Assembly (NCBI RefSeq): GCF_014384765.1
Contig: NZ_JACRSP010000002.1
Location: forward strand, 669,822 to 733,821
Direction of reading: 5' to 3'
Source of the DNA: Feifania hominis
GTDB lineage: Bacteria > Bacillota > Clostridia > Oscillospirales > Feifaniaceae
Length of the DNA stretch: 64,000 bases
Part shown: one piece after another, positions 48,953-58,223 of the stretch
Layout of the letters: each line of letters begins with the position of its first letter
How positions within the stretch are numbered: the stretch's first letter is position 1
Notes under the pieces: model-generated
The model's database searches: none
Told to the model about the DNA's origin: nothing
The model's input: the letters and a program-made list of their open reading frames with translations, nothing else
Program-made: the position numbers and the translations under genes

Positions 48953-50011
48953 TCATTCCTCCACAAAATAGACGGCTGCCTCACCGACTTCCCGGTCGGC
49001 GACATACAGGGCGTCTGCGTCAGAGCCATTGTAAATACAGGCGTTGCTGGGGCCCACGCCCTCGTCGACAGTATCAACGACAAACTCCTGTCTGTGCTCG
49101 TCCCACCAGACCACGAAGAGCTGTTGTTTTCCCCGGCGGAATCCGCCTACAAAGCAGGGTCTTCCCGCCAGCCGGCCGGCCTTGACCACGTGGTAGAACT
49201 CGGTGACCTCGGGATGCTCAAAGACCTGTTGGTATCTCCCGTCAATCTTCTTATAAATGCGGAAATAGCTGCCGTGGAACTGCTCAATGGTTGCGATCTC
49301 CTCCTGGCCGTCTGCGTCGATGTCAATGATGTCGGCATCGCTGGTGGCCTGGGTCATGATCTGTCTGATTTCCCAGTCTTCACTCCCCGCGCGGGGCGGG
49401 AAGAACTCGAACACTCCCTGTGCACAGGTGACCAGCCCCACATCATGGCCATCCCGGGAAATGCGGGCGTAGCCGTGATTTTGAAAGCAGTCGCCTTTGA
49501 GCTCAGTGAGGTCGAGCTCCCCGTCCCAGTCGTCGGGGAAGGGGGCAACATAGATACTTCCCGGCCAGGTCCAGTCCTCTCTGGTCTGTTTGTGGGCGGC
49601 CAGCGTACAGGCAATCAGCCAGGTTCTGCCGTCACGCTGAAGCAGATCAAACCGGTGAAGATAGGGTTTGGTGCAAATCTCTCTCGAGATGTAACCCCCT
49701 CTGCCGTCGGGCTTGACCCATGCGATGCAGGCCTCCTCCCACTCGTAGAGACGATAGAACTTCTGACCGGCGAGAAACTCACCCGGCCGGCCGGGGATGG
49801 GCACGAGGCCCATGGTGCCGCCGGGCTCCTCCCACACTGTGAGGTGTCTGCTCTGCGTGGCACAGTCCACGGCAATGCACGGGTTTTTATTCTCAGCGGC
49901 AAAAAACGCGTAGGGTTCTCCTGCCACATCCATCACATTTACGGCGTAGCAGTGGTCGAGCTTCTGTATTGTTTTTTTACGATACTTCATGCCGTCTTTC
50001 GCCTCTCTCAC
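48953..50011 (-). CDS. Cytosolic beta-propeller protein of unknown function in the ribulose-phosphate operon
   Basis: The protein has 352 residues from a GTG that overlaps the lactonase stop (GTGA), or 345 from the ATG at 49990. No signal peptide is present. The sequence is rich in short beta strands with a tryptophan/aspartate rhythm, e.g. AWVKPDGRGGYISREICT, FDLLQRDGRTWLIACTLA and an FG-GAP/VCBS-like DIDADGQEEIATIEQFHGS. This suggests a six- or seven-bladed propeller. I do not recognise a named enzyme. Its position between a UlaG-type lactonase and AraD implies a metabolic role, perhaps as lactonase, isomerase or lyase. Confidence 0.6.
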   Translation of the reverse strand: MREAKDGMKYRKKTIQKLDHCYAVNVMDVAGEPYAFFAAENKNPCIAVDCATQSRHLTVWEEPGGTMGLVPIPGRPGEFLAGQKFYRLYEWEEACIAWVKPDGRGGYISREICTKPYLHRFDLLQRDGRTWLIACTLAAHKQTREDWTWPGSIYVAPFPDDWDGELDLTELKGDCFQNHGYARISRDGHDVGLVTCAQGVFEFFPPRAGSEDWEIRQIMTQATSDADIIDIDADGQEEIATIEQFHGSYFRIYKKIDGRYQQVFEHPEVTEFYHVVKAGRLAGRPCFVGGFRRGKQQLFVVWWDEHRQEFVVDTVDEGVGPSNACIYNGSDADALYVADREVGEAAVYFVEE

Positions 50012-51111
50012 AAGCAGGATCGGTAGGGAATGTTCTGCGGCGCTTCAAAGCAGTCCTCGAAGCCCCGAGGATGATGATAGTAGAGTTTGTCCCTGTCCTG
50101 GGGATAGACATACTTTCCGCCCACCTGCCAGAAGAAAGGATGAAAGCCGTACTCATTGCGATCTTTCTTAAAGTCATAGAGAAGCCTGATCTCTTCACAG
50201 TCGGCCTGGAAGTTGGTCCACACATCCCAATGGATGGGGATGACCACCTTGCAGCGCAGGTTCTCCGCCATGCGAAGAATGTCCACCGAGGACATCTTGT
50301 CCTGCATTCCAATGGGGTTTTCTCCAAATGAGCCGAACGCCACATCGATGTCGTAGTCCTTGCCGTGTTTGGCAAAGTAGATCGAGAAGTGGCTGTCGCC
50401 TGAGTGATAGATGTTCCCGCCGGGGGTCTTAATGAGGTAGTTGACCGCCTTGTCGTCCATGTCCGTGGGACATTTTCCGCTGAGCTCCTCCCGGTCGGGA
50501 CCGGTGGAGTCGGTGGTGACAATGCAGGTGCGGTCGAAGCTGTCCAGGCAGACAATCTCGAGGTCTTTGATCTTGACGATGTCCCCCGGCCTGACCGTGA
50601 CGCACCGCTCCGGCGGGACTCCCCATTTCACCCAGGTCTCCACCGATTTACTGGGGCCGATGAAAGGCACAGGAATGGTCTTTCCCGTATGATCCGTGGT
50701 CGTCATACCGCTCTGAATCACATGTGCCGCCCATTCAGCGGACATGTGATCCTGGTGGTAGTGGGTCGCCAGCACGGCATCGACGTGTTTGAACGCAAAC
50801 GGGTCGATGACAAAGGGCACATTGCGCAGGTTTGGTTGCATGGCTCTGGCCCCGCACATATTGGCCATCTGGTGTCCCACGGCCATCTTTCCATCGCCAT
50901 GTGTTCGCTTGCCGTTTCCGCACCACAAATCGATGGTGATGTTGGTGTTCTCCGGTGTTTTGAACCAGATACCGGTACAGCCCAGCCACCACATGGCGAT
51001 ATTCCCCGGCGGGACAACCTCGTTTTCAATATCCTCAACCAGCCAGGTCCCCCACTCCGGGAAAGTGGACATGATCCAGGACTCTCTGGTGAGCTCACTC
51101 ACTTTACTCAT
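50008..51111 (-). CDS. UlaG-like MBL-fold lactonase (L-ascorbate-6-phosphate lactonase family)
   Basis: The 367-residue protein closely follows UlaG in layout: WGTWLVEDIENEVVPPGNIA, WWLGCTGIWFKTPENTNITI, the metallo-beta-lactamase motif ATHYHQDHMSAEWAAH (about residue 114), and NIYHSGDSHFSIYFAKHGKD. UlaG opens the lactone ring of L-ascorbate 6-phosphate using a metal centre in the cytosol. The start is ATG 51111 with GAGAGATCAAT upstream. Together with the 3- and 4-epimerases downstream it forms three steps of the ascorbate route; the decarboxylase UlaD is not found in the window. Confidence 0.88.
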   Translation of the reverse strand: MSKVSELTRESWIMSTFPEWGTWLVEDIENEVVPPGNIAMWWLGCTGIWFKTPENTNITIDLWCGNGKRTHGDGKMAVGHQMANMCGARAMQPNLRNVPFVIDPFAFKHVDAVLATHYHQDHMSAEWAAHVIQSGMTTTDHTGKTIPVPFIGPSKSVETWVKWGVPPERCVTVRPGDIVKIKDLEIVCLDSFDRTCIVTTDSTGPDREELSGKCPTDMDDKAVNYLIKTPGGNIYHSGDSHFSIYFAKHGKDYDIDVAFGSFGENPIGMQDKMSSVDILRMAENLRCKVVIPIHWDVWTNFQADCEEIRLLYDFKKDRNEYGFHPFFWQVGGKYVYPQDRDKLYYHHPRGFEDCFEAPQNIPYRSCL

Positions 51112-51152
51112 ATTGATCTCTCCTTTTGTTGCGGCGTCGCAGATCTGTGGCC

Positions 51153-51692
51153 TCAGTACCGTATCTCCTGCACATCGAAGTCAAAAAGGGCGGTGTCCTG
51201 CCCAAACAGCTCCCGTGTCGTGATGTTGAAAAAGACAAACTTCCCGTCCCACAGAGAAACACTCTGCCGAAAACGCTCGGGGGTATAGGTCATCGCGATG
51301 ATATCCTTTGGCGGCCAGTTGACACAGGCTTTCAGTCTTGTCTGCGAGTCCATCTTTCGAGGTGAAAAGTAGATGAAACACTGGCCGGCGCGTCTGTTTT
51401 TTCCCAGCCGTTTTGTGACCTTTGGATACAGCACTCCCACCTCACGGATTTCCGACCAGTGATAGGCGGCACTTTGAAAGCCGAGAATGTGCTTTGAAAT
51501 ACCTTTTCTGCTCAAATGGACAGTGTGCAGGGAACTGACATGAAAGGCTGCGTAAAGGACAATCAACCCCAAAAAGAGCGCCGCCGCGGGGAAATTGCCC
51601 AGCGCCAGATAGACCGCCTCGAGCAGCAGCAGAATCAGAACACTGCCCGCAAAGACGCCCAGTCCCACAGGATTCGCCGCATATTTTTTCAT
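51153..51692 (-). CDS. Small membrane protein with PH-like domain
   Basis: The 179-residue protein starts MKKYAANPVGLGVFAGSVLI (RBS GGCGGCGGG). It has two hydrophobic segments near residues 12-28 and 33-48, then a soluble domain with SRKGISKHILGFQSAAYHWS and EIREVGVLYPKVTKRLG, a pattern seen in bacterial PH-like (YvbH/bPH) proteins. Its role in the operon is unknown. It is 32 bases downstream of the MBL hydrolase gene and 41 bases upstream of the lactonase. The longer frame to 51860 is antisense-free but not family-like. Confidence 0.55.
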   Translation of the reverse strand: MKKYAANPVGLGVFAGSVLILLLLEAVYLALGNFPAAALFLGLIVLYAAFHVSSLHTVHLSRKGISKHILGFQSAAYHWSEIREVGVLYPKVTKRLGKNRRAGQCFIYFSPRKMDSQTRLKACVNWPPKDIIAMTYTPERFRQSVSLWDGKFVFFNITTRELFGQDTALFDFDVQEIRY

Positions 51693-51723
51693 CCCGCCGC
51701 CTCCTGATAAGAAGTCTCCCTGT

Positions 51724-52542
51724 CTATTTGAGGTAGTCTTCCAGGTAATCTGCATTGACGATGATGGAGACATACTCCGGGTCTCCGTAACCGCGCCCCA
51801 CGTGGAAGTTGCGGATGTTTTCGGGCATGCCCTCCCGCTTGTAGGGCGGTGCTTTTTCAATGTCGAAAGACCGGATCAGCTTCACCATCCGGCTGACAAA
51901 CTCCCGCGCAAACGGCTCGCCGTGATGCCCGCCCAGAAACAGGTCAAAGGGGTAGGTCAGCAGATTTTCAAGGCCCTGAGCGCAGACTCTCAGCGGGACA
52001 GGGGGCATCTCACACTGATACATCACATGGCGGTTCAAAGCGTCTCCGGTCAGCATGATTTCAGCCCTGTCATCGTAGAAGCAGCAGCTTCCCCACGTGT
52101 GGCCGGGCGTGGCAATGGCCCTGACCGATCTGCCGCCCAGATCGAAGATCTGGCCGTCCTCCAGAGGCAAAACTCTAGTCTTCCCGGCGATAAGGCCCGC
52201 CTTTTCATCGTATTCTGAGCCGAATGTGCTCTTTACCAGATGGTTGTCCTGCGGCATGACCCAGATGGAGTCAAACCACTTTGAGCCGCCGACATGGTCC
52301 AGATGACCGTGGGTGGCCGCACAGATGAGTTCCTTTCCCGCCATTAGCGGCACCAGTTCCGGCGGGAAATCGTCAAAGTCGTCGTCTCCAATGCCATTGT
52401 CCACCAGCAGGCACTTCTCCTGCCCCACAATCAGAGTGCAGCAGACATGACCAGGGCCGGGAACCAGCCCGCTGCACTGGATCTGGTAGAGTCCGTCCTT
52501 GGCAAAGGTGACAAACAGCACCTGTTCACAATCTTTGTTCAT
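51724..52542 (-). CDS. MBL-fold metallohydrolase
   Basis: The 272-residue metallo-beta-lactamase-superfamily hydrolase has CAATHGHLDHVGGSKWFDS (HxHxDH), ATPGHTWGSCCFYDDRAEIM (second metal His), and LFLGGHHGEPFAREFVSRMV. Its substrate is likely a thioester, lactone or phosphodiester. It is a different branch from the UlaG-like protein. It follows the SBP gene's stem-loop on the same strand and probably belongs to the same operon. The start follows GAGGGATAACTT. Confidence 0.83.
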   Translation of the reverse strand: MNKDCEQVLFVTFAKDGLYQIQCSGLVPGPGHVCCTLIVGQEKCLLVDNGIGDDDFDDFPPELVPLMAGKELICAATHGHLDHVGGSKWFDSIWVMPQDNHLVKSTFGSEYDEKAGLIAGKTRVLPLEDGQIFDLGGRSVRAIATPGHTWGSCCFYDDRAEIMLTGDALNRHVMYQCEMPPVPLRVCAQGLENLLTYPFDLFLGGHHGEPFAREFVSRMVKLIRSFDIEKAPPYKREGMPENIRNFHVGRGYGDPEYVSIIVNADYLEDYLK

Positions 52543-52585
52543 AAGTTATCCCTCTCAACTTTCGTATGGTCCTCTGGCATACCGC

Positions 52586-52624
52586 CGCGCCATTCCGACG
52601 CAACTGCCTGTCGGAATGGCGCAG
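52586..52624 (-). other. Stem-loop after the substrate-binding protein gene
   Basis: Inverted repeat gcgccattccgac / cggaatggcgc with a large loop, without a U run. It is placed between the abundant binding-protein message and the downstream enzyme genes, as is typical of RNA stabilisers or differential-expression elements in transporter operons. Confidence 0.5.
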
Positions 52625-52680
52625 CGATGTTTCGTTTGAGCAGTGATTCCCCTCTCAGGCAATCACGAGTGTGGAGGAAA

Positions 52681-54285
52681 TCACTCGGTGAAATAGGCTC
52701 CGATCAGATTCCACTGCTCGCCCCAGCGGGTCACGCCCTCCAGATTTTTGGCCATCAGGTTGCCATAGACATCCTGGCGGATGGGGTAGCTGATGCAGTA
52801 CTCGTTGACATAGGCATCCATAAACTCTTGGGTCAGCTCATTGCGCTTGGCATCGTCAAACTCAGCCAGAATTGCGTTTTGCATGGCGTAGAAGTCGCTG
52901 AAGTCCTCCACAGCGGTGTTGCCGTGGTGGAAGAAAGGCCACTGGCTGCCAATCCAGTAGGCAACAGAGCCAATCATGCCGGACTTGCCGAACTCCAGAT
53001 CCCAGTCGGTGGTATTGAGCACATCGTTGAGGTACGCGGCATTGTCACCGGTGCGGATCTCCACGTTGTAACCCATTTCCACCATGACATTCTTGAACAT
53101 CTCAACAGCAGTGGTGCGGTAGGCGTCGTTGTCCACGAGTACGGTAAACGTGGTGCCCTCTTCAATCCCCTCGGCCTCGAGCATCTGCTTGGCCTTGGCC
53201 AGATCCTGGGGATAGGGCTCCTCATAGGTCTGAATGAACTCCTGGGTTCGGGACACGGGGGTATCGGCGAAGAGACCACTGGACTCAAAAGCTCCCTCCC
53301 ACATGGCCTTGCGGTCAATGGCATAGCACAGAGCCTTGCGGACATTGACGTTGGAACACAGGGAGTTGCCGTCCAGATTGAATACGATCAGCTGCTGATA
53401 GAGTCCCGCCGCCGAGTTGTACTTGATGTTGTCGTACATTCCATTCTCCACATCCGCGATGTCGCTCTCAGCAGGATACATGATCACATCCACGCCGCCG
53501 GTCTGAAGCTCCATCATGGCCACGGTAGATTCGTCGATGCGACGCACGATCACTGTTTTGATGGTGGAGTCGTTTCCGGCGAAGTAGTCGTCAAACTTCT
53601 CAAAGGTCACATGGTCGCCAACGGCAAATTCCTTAAGTTTGTAAGGGCCGTAGCTGACAAAGTTCTTGGCGTCTGCGCCGTAGACTGTCAGATCGGAGGC
53701 ATTCGAAGCCTCAAAGGACTCCTTGTCGAAGATACGGAACTGTGCCGCCAGATTCCAGTTGTCTACACTGACGGTATTGAATGTCAGTTTCACGGTTTTC
53801 TCGTCCACTTTTTCCACGCCGGAACCATCCTCAGGCATATTGGGGGAGGCGTTCAAGGTGTTTCCCGTGGTGCACTCATAGGCGATGGAAAAAACAGCGT
53901 CATCCGCAGTAAGGGGTGTTCCGTTGTGCATGGTAATCCCATCTTTGAGTGTGACGATGAGGCTCTTCTGATCCTCACTCCACTCGGCAGACTCCGCGGC
54001 ACTGTATTCATCGATGACATACTCGTAGCCGCCCTCAGCAGTTTCGTTGAGAGTGAAGAGCGTCGGCCAGCAGAGGCTGGCAGTGGTGCGGCTGTTCTGT
54101 CCGCCTTTCAGCGAGGGGATATCGCCCGCCACAGCGATGGTCAACGTATCCTTGGAGGATTTTTTCACCTCTCCAGTCTGCGGGCCGTCGGGATTCTGGG
54201 GATCGACACTCTCCTTGGGGCCGCAGGCCGCCAGTGACAGGCACAGGACGGCAGCCAGAAAGATCGCGATGATTCTCTTTTTCAT
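52681..54285 (-). CDS. ABC transporter substrate-binding lipoprotein, SBP_bac_5 (peptide/glycoside) family
   Basis: The 534-residue lipoprotein has a signal with lipobox LSLAAC (C21). The mature part has the SBP_bac_5 landmarks: LTIAVAGDIPSLKGG, TVKLTFNTVSVDNWNLAAQF, FVSYGPYKLKEFAVGD (family GTGPY-like site, here SYGPY) and LCYAIDRKAMWEGAFE. The family binds di- and oligopeptides, nickel or sugars. The ATG at 54285 follows AAAGGTGGAATTACC. It is followed by the ATPase, permease genes upstream in transcription; given the sugar-lactone operon, the ligand may be a glycoside rather than a peptide (inference). Confidence 0.87.
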   Translation of the reverse strand: MKKRIIAIFLAAVLCLSLAACGPKESVDPQNPDGPQTGEVKKSSKDTLTIAVAGDIPSLKGGQNSRTTASLCWPTLFTLNETAEGGYEYVIDEYSAAESAEWSEDQKSLIVTLKDGITMHNGTPLTADDAVFSIAYECTTGNTLNASPNMPEDGSGVEKVDEKTVKLTFNTVSVDNWNLAAQFRIFDKESFEASNASDLTVYGADAKNFVSYGPYKLKEFAVGDHVTFEKFDDYFAGNDSTIKTVIVRRIDESTVAMMELQTGGVDVIMYPAESDIADVENGMYDNIKYNSAAGLYQQLIVFNLDGNSLCSNVNVRKALCYAIDRKAMWEGAFESSGLFADTPVSRTQEFIQTYEEPYPQDLAKAKQMLEAEGIEEGTTFTVLVDNDAYRTTAVEMFKNVMVEMGYNVEIRTGDNAAYLNDVLNTTDWDLEFGKSGMIGSVAYWIGSQWPFFHHGNTAVEDFSDFYAMQNAILAEFDDAKRNELTQEFMDAYVNEYCISYPIRQDVYGNLMAKNLEGVTRWGEQWNLIGAYFTE

Positions 54286-54355
54286 GGTAATTCCACCTTT
54301 CCTTGGTCTTTGTTTATTTTTCCGGTTTCCGCGGATGGGGTACAGAGTCATACGC

Positions 54356-55324
54356 CTACAGTCCGTTCAGCTCTCGAACACGGTGGCAGGATACAAAGTG
54401 ATTGGGTCTGACCTCCTCGTGGGCTGGCGTAGTCCGGAAGCAGACGTCGGCGGCATAGGGACACCTGGGAGCAAACCGGCAGCCGGGCTTGGGATTGATG
54501 GGAGAAGTGATCTCCCCTTTGAGCTCGATGTGCTTCTTTTCGTGGTCGATGTCGGGCAGAGGCACAGCTGACAACAGCGCTTTCGTGTAGGGGTGAAGCC
54601 GGTACTCAAACAGCTCGTTTGACGCGGCTTTCTCAACCGTCTGTCCCAAATACATGACCATGATGTCATCCGATATGTACTTCACCACGGACAGGTCGTG
54701 CGTCACAAAGATGTAGGTCAACTGCCGCTCATCCTGAATGTCGCGCATCAGATTCAGAATCTGCGCCTGAATGGACACATCCAGAGCGGACACCGGTTCG
54801 TCGCAGACGATGAAGCTGGGATTGATGATAAGCGCCCGAGCGATGCCGATTCTCTGCCGCCGTCCGCCGTCGAGTTCATGAGGGTAGGTGTTCACATATC
54901 GCTCGGCAAGCCCCACGATCTTCATGGTTTCATAGACGCGCTGCTTGATCTCCTCTTCCCCTGCATCGGTCATGATGCGCAGAGGCTCGGCGATGGATTG
55001 GTAGAGGCTCATGCGGGGATTCAAAGAGGAGAAAGGATCCTGAAAGATGATCTGCATCTTCCGGCGCAGCTGGGAGAGCTCCTTGCGGTTCACATGCGTG
55101 ATGTCCTGTCCCTCAAAGAAGATCTGTCCTGCGGTGCTCTCCTGCAGGTGGAGGATCGTCCGCCCCAGAGTGGACTTGCCGCAGCCGGATTCTCCCACTA
55201 CGCCCAGAGTCTTGCCTTTCTCGATGGTAAAGGTGACATCATCCACCGCGTGAACAACGCCTGCCGCGACGGGGAAATATTTTTTCAGGTGTCTGACGTC
55301 AAGAATGGGTTCTCTCTCAGACAT
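54356..55324 (-). CDS. Oligopeptide-type ABC transporter, ATP-binding protein OppF/DppF
   Basis: The 322-residue ATPase has Walker A GESGCGKST, signature ELDGGRRQRIGIARALI (a common OppF variant of LSGGQ), Walker B FIVCDEPVSALDVS and the oligopeptide/dipeptide C-terminal Fe-S-like cysteine motif (GCRFAPRCPYAADVC). The ATG at 55324 overlaps OppD by 8 bases and follows GGGGGAAGCCGATC. It pairs with OppD on the OppBC permease. Confidence 0.9.
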   Translation of the reverse strand: MSEREPILDVRHLKKYFPVAAGVVHAVDDVTFTIEKGKTLGVVGESGCGKSTLGRTILHLQESTAGQIFFEGQDITHVNRKELSQLRRKMQIIFQDPFSSLNPRMSLYQSIAEPLRIMTDAGEEEIKQRVYETMKIVGLAERYVNTYPHELDGGRRQRIGIARALIINPSFIVCDEPVSALDVSIQAQILNLMRDIQDERQLTYIFVTHDLSVVKYISDDIMVMYLGQTVEKAASNELFEYRLHPYTKALLSAVPLPDIDHEKKHIELKGEITSPINPKPGCRFAPRCPYAADVCFRTTPAHEEVRPNHFVSCHRVRELNGL

Positions 55325-56357
55325 GATCGGCTTCCCCCTTTCTAAAGCAGGAGTGGTGATGACAACGAACCAGATGGCCGGGAGATATCTCCCTGAGTTC
55401 CGGCAGAGCGCTTTCACACTCCTGCGTAGCGTAGGGGCAACGCTCACAGAACTTGCACCCCTCCGGCAGATTTGCAGGGTCCGGCATCAGCCCCTTAATG
55501 GGCTGCAGCCTCTTACTGTCCCCTGCAGCGTTCGGCAGAGAGTCAAAAAGACCCTTGGTATACGGGTGGGCGGTGTGGTGAAAAATGGCCTCCAGGTCGC
55601 CCAGCTCCACTACTTCGCCGGCGTAGATCACCGCTACCCGGTCGCACATCTCTGCGATAATGCCCAGATCGTGGGTGATCATCAGCACCGATGTTCCAAA
55701 TTTCTTTTTCAGGTCGTTCATCATATCCAGCACCTGGGCCTGAATGGTCACATCCAGGGCGGTGGTGGGTTCATCGGCCAGCAGCAGCTCCGGAGAGCAT
55801 GCAAGGGCGATGGCGATCACGATACGCTGTATCATACCGCCGGAAAACTGGTGGGGGTACTCGTCGTACCGCTCGCGGGGAATGCCCACTGTTTCCATCA
55901 TATCTCCCGCCAGCTTCCTTGCCTCCATCCGGCTGCACTGCCTGTGAAGCCGGATGACCTCGGTGATCTGCTCACCCACGGTATCGACCGGGTTGAGAGC
56001 GGTCATGGGGTCCTGGAAAATCATGCTGATCTCAAAGCCCCGTATCTGCCGCATCTCTCTCTTTTTCAGTCTGTAGATGTCCATGCCCTTGTATTCGATC
56101 GTCCCGCCTACCAGCTTGCCCGGCGGACTGTCCAGCAGCCGCAGGATGCTCAGGGCAATGGTGGTCTTGCCCGCTCCGGTCTCTCCCACCAGTCCCAGAG
56201 TCTCTCCCTTGTTGATGGTGAGCGACACATGGTTGACCGCCTTGCTGGTACTCTCTCTGGAGATGTAGTAAACAGAAAGATCGTCGATCTTCAGAAGCTC
56301 CTCGCCCAGCTCGACATCCTTTTTGCCCGGAATGACGCCGTGCTTCACATCAGCCAT
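55317..56357 (-). CDS. Oligopeptide-type ABC transporter, ATP-binding protein OppD/DppD
   Basis: The 346-residue ATPase has Walker A GETGAGKTT, signature FSGGMIQRIVIAIALAC (OppD variant), Walker B LLLADEPTTALDVT and the C-terminal cysteine cluster GCKFCERCPYATQEC. It overlaps the oppF start by 8 bases. The oppD/oppC junction is 13 bases. The start ATG at 56357 follows AGGGAGGAAGAACA. Confidence 0.9.
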   Translation of the reverse strand: MADVKHGVIPGKKDVELGEELLKIDDLSVYYISRESTSKAVNHVSLTINKGETLGLVGETGAGKTTIALSILRLLDSPPGKLVGGTIEYKGMDIYRLKKREMRQIRGFEISMIFQDPMTALNPVDTVGEQITEVIRLHRQCSRMEARKLAGDMMETVGIPRERYDEYPHQFSGGMIQRIVIAIALACSPELLLADEPTTALDVTIQAQVLDMMNDLKKKFGTSVLMITHDLGIIAEMCDRVAVIYAGEVVELGDLEAIFHHTAHPYTKGLFDSLPNAAGDSKRLQPIKGLMPDPANLPEGCKFCERCPYATQECESALPELREISPGHLVRCHHHSCFRKGEADHV

Positions 56358-56370
56358 TGTTCTTCCCTCC

Positions 56371-57240
56371 TTAACGCTTCAGTCTGGGATCCAGCGCATC
56401 CCTCAGCGCGTCGCCGACCAGATTGAAACTCAGTACGGTGAGCGCAATGCAGATGCCGGGGAATGTGACCAGATATGCCTGCTTGAGAATGTAATTTCGG
56501 CCGGCAGAGATCATGCTGCCCCATTCGGGGGTAGGCGGCGTCACGCCCAGGCCGATAAAAGCCAGCGAGGAGGATGTCAGGATACCCACAGCCATGTGCA
56601 TGGTGATCTCCACAATCAGCTGAGACGACACATTGGGGAGAATGTACTTCCAGATAATCCGAAGATCGTTGGCGTCAGTCGCGCGGGCAGCCTCGATGTA
56701 CTGCTGCTCCTTGACCGACAGCACCGGCCCGCGCATCATCCGGGCAAAGGGCGGGACAAAGGAAATGCTGATGGCTAGAATCGCGTTTTGAAGACCTCCG
56801 CCCAGCGCCGAGGAAATGGCAATGGCCAGCAGCACACTGGGTATGGAACTCAGAATATCCATACATCTCATGATGACGGCGTCCACCCGGCCACCGTAAA
56901 AGCCGGCCAGCGCGCCGAGCAGCGTGCCGAACACAGTGGCGAATGCAGTTGCCGCTGCGCCGATCAGCAGACTGGTCCGCCCGCCGTAGAGCAGCCGACA
57001 AAGAACATCCCGCCCCAGATTATCCGTTCCGCAGGGATGGGCCGCGCTGGGGAAGAGAAACATCTGGCTGGTGTCCTGCACATCGTATCCGCCGGGATAG
57101 AGCACCGGGGCAAGTAGGCAGGCCACTACCATAATGACAATAATGGACAGGCCCAGCACACCCAGAGGGTTTCGGATGAAGCGGCCCATGGCCTCGCTCC
57201 AGAGGGAGCGCTGGCGAATCGTTCTCGTGGTCTTACTCAT
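56371..57240 (-). CDS. Oligopeptide-type ABC transporter permease OppC/DppC
   Basis: The 289-residue permease has an N-terminal cytosolic segment, then the OppC-type AQ-like extracytoplasmic HPCGTDNLGRDVLCRLLYGG. Six spans follow, with the EAA loop YIEAARATDANDLRIIWKYI. The ATG overlaps the oppB stop (ATGA). With OppB it forms the membrane channel of the importer. Confidence 0.9.
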   Translation of the reverse strand: MSKTTRTIRQRSLWSEAMGRFIRNPLGVLGLSIIVIMVVACLLAPVLYPGGYDVQDTSQMFLFPSAAHPCGTDNLGRDVLCRLLYGGRTSLLIGAAATAFATVFGTLLGALAGFYGGRVDAVIMRCMDILSSIPSVLLAIAISSALGGGLQNAILAISISFVPPFARMMRGPVLSVKEQQYIEAARATDANDLRIIWKYILPNVSSQLIVEITMHMAVGILTSSSLAFIGLGVTPPTPEWGSMISAGRNYILKQAYLVTFPGICIALTVLSFNLVGDALRDALDPRLKR

Positions 57241-58223
57241 GCTGCAGCTCCTCCTTCCTCCGGCAGTTCTCTCTTTTTTGAGCGCTTTGCCGACCGGGCA
57301 AACGTCCCTTTGATTCTCGGGTCAATAAAGGCGTACGCCACATCGATCAGCAGATTGATAACCGTAACCGTGATAGCAGTCAGAATGATGGAGGCCCGCA
57401 GCTGGGGGAAGTCCCGGTTGTTGATCGACTCCACCATGAAGCGGCCCAGCCCGGGGATGGCAAACATCTGTTCAATGATCATGGTGCCGCCCAGGGCGGT
57501 GGCAAAGTGCATTCCAATTGCGGTCACGATGGGAATCATGGCATTGCCCATGATGTGATGCCATACCACCACGCTCTCTTTCTGCCCCTTGGCCCGCGCT
57601 GTCCGGACAAAATCCTGACGCACATTGTCCAGTACCGAAGCGCGCACATTTCTCATGTAGGCCGCAGCGGACAGAATGCCCTGCGCCAGAGCTGGCAGCA
57701 CCCAGTATTTTGGTCCATACCACCCCGATACTGGGAACCATTTGAGCTGGACGGCAAACAGAATGATCAGCATCAACGCAAACCAGAAAGTCGGTATTGA
57801 GCTTCCCAGCATGCCGAAGACACGGGCCAGATTATCTTTCCATGTGTCGCGGTTCAGAGCCGATACGACCCCGAGAATCAATCCCAGCGAAAAGCCCACC
57901 ACATTGGTTGCAATGGCCAGAACAAATGTCACCGGCCAGCGGGCGAGGATCTCGGAGGTGACCGACTGACCCGTCCGGTAGGAGGTCCCCAAATCGCCTC
58001 TGGTCACAATGCCCCACAGGTATTTGCCGAACTGAACAAGCAGCGGATCGTTTAACCCATAAGATTCTCTCCACTCCTCCAGCTGCTCCGGCGTGGCGTC
58101 AGGCCCCAGCTTCATCAACGCGGGGTCGCCCTTGGCCATAAACTGGAGCACATAAATCAGGAAGATCACCGCAATGAGTACCGGAATGAGCTGAAGAATT
58201 CGTTTTAACACATACTTTACCAT
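57237..58223 (-). CDS. Oligopeptide-type ABC transporter permease OppB/DppB
   Basis: The 328-residue permease starts MVKYVLKRILQLIPVLIAVI, the canonical OppB first helix. It has the periplasmic loop YGLNDPLLVQFGKYLWGIVT and the EAA loop DFVRTARAKGQKESVVVWHH. It is the first gene of the leftward transporter-enzyme operon. The start follows GGGGAGAGGCGGGAA. A highly charged C-terminus (RSAKRSKKRELPEE) ends the protein. Confidence 0.9.
   Translation of the reverse strand: MVKYVLKRILQLIPVLIAVIFLIYVLQFMAKGDPALMKLGPDATPEQLEEWRESYGLNDPLLVQFGKYLWGIVTRGDLGTSYRTGQSVTSEILARWPVTFVLAIATNVVGFSLGLILGVVSALNRDTWKDNLARVFGMLGSSIPTFWFALMLIILFAVQLKWFPVSGWYGPKYWVLPALAQGILSAAAYMRNVRASVLDNVRQDFVRTARAKGQKESVVVWHHIMGNAMIPIVTAIGMHFATALGGTMIIEQMFAIPGLGRFMVESINNRDFPQLRASIILTAITVTVINLLIDVAYAFIDPRIKGTFARSAKRSKKRELPEEGGAAA

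Noticed and set aside
52447..54237. 596-residue + strand frame over the SBP gene
   Set aside because: Antisense to a lipoprotein with full SBP_bac_5 landmarks; the frame is a third-position artefact.
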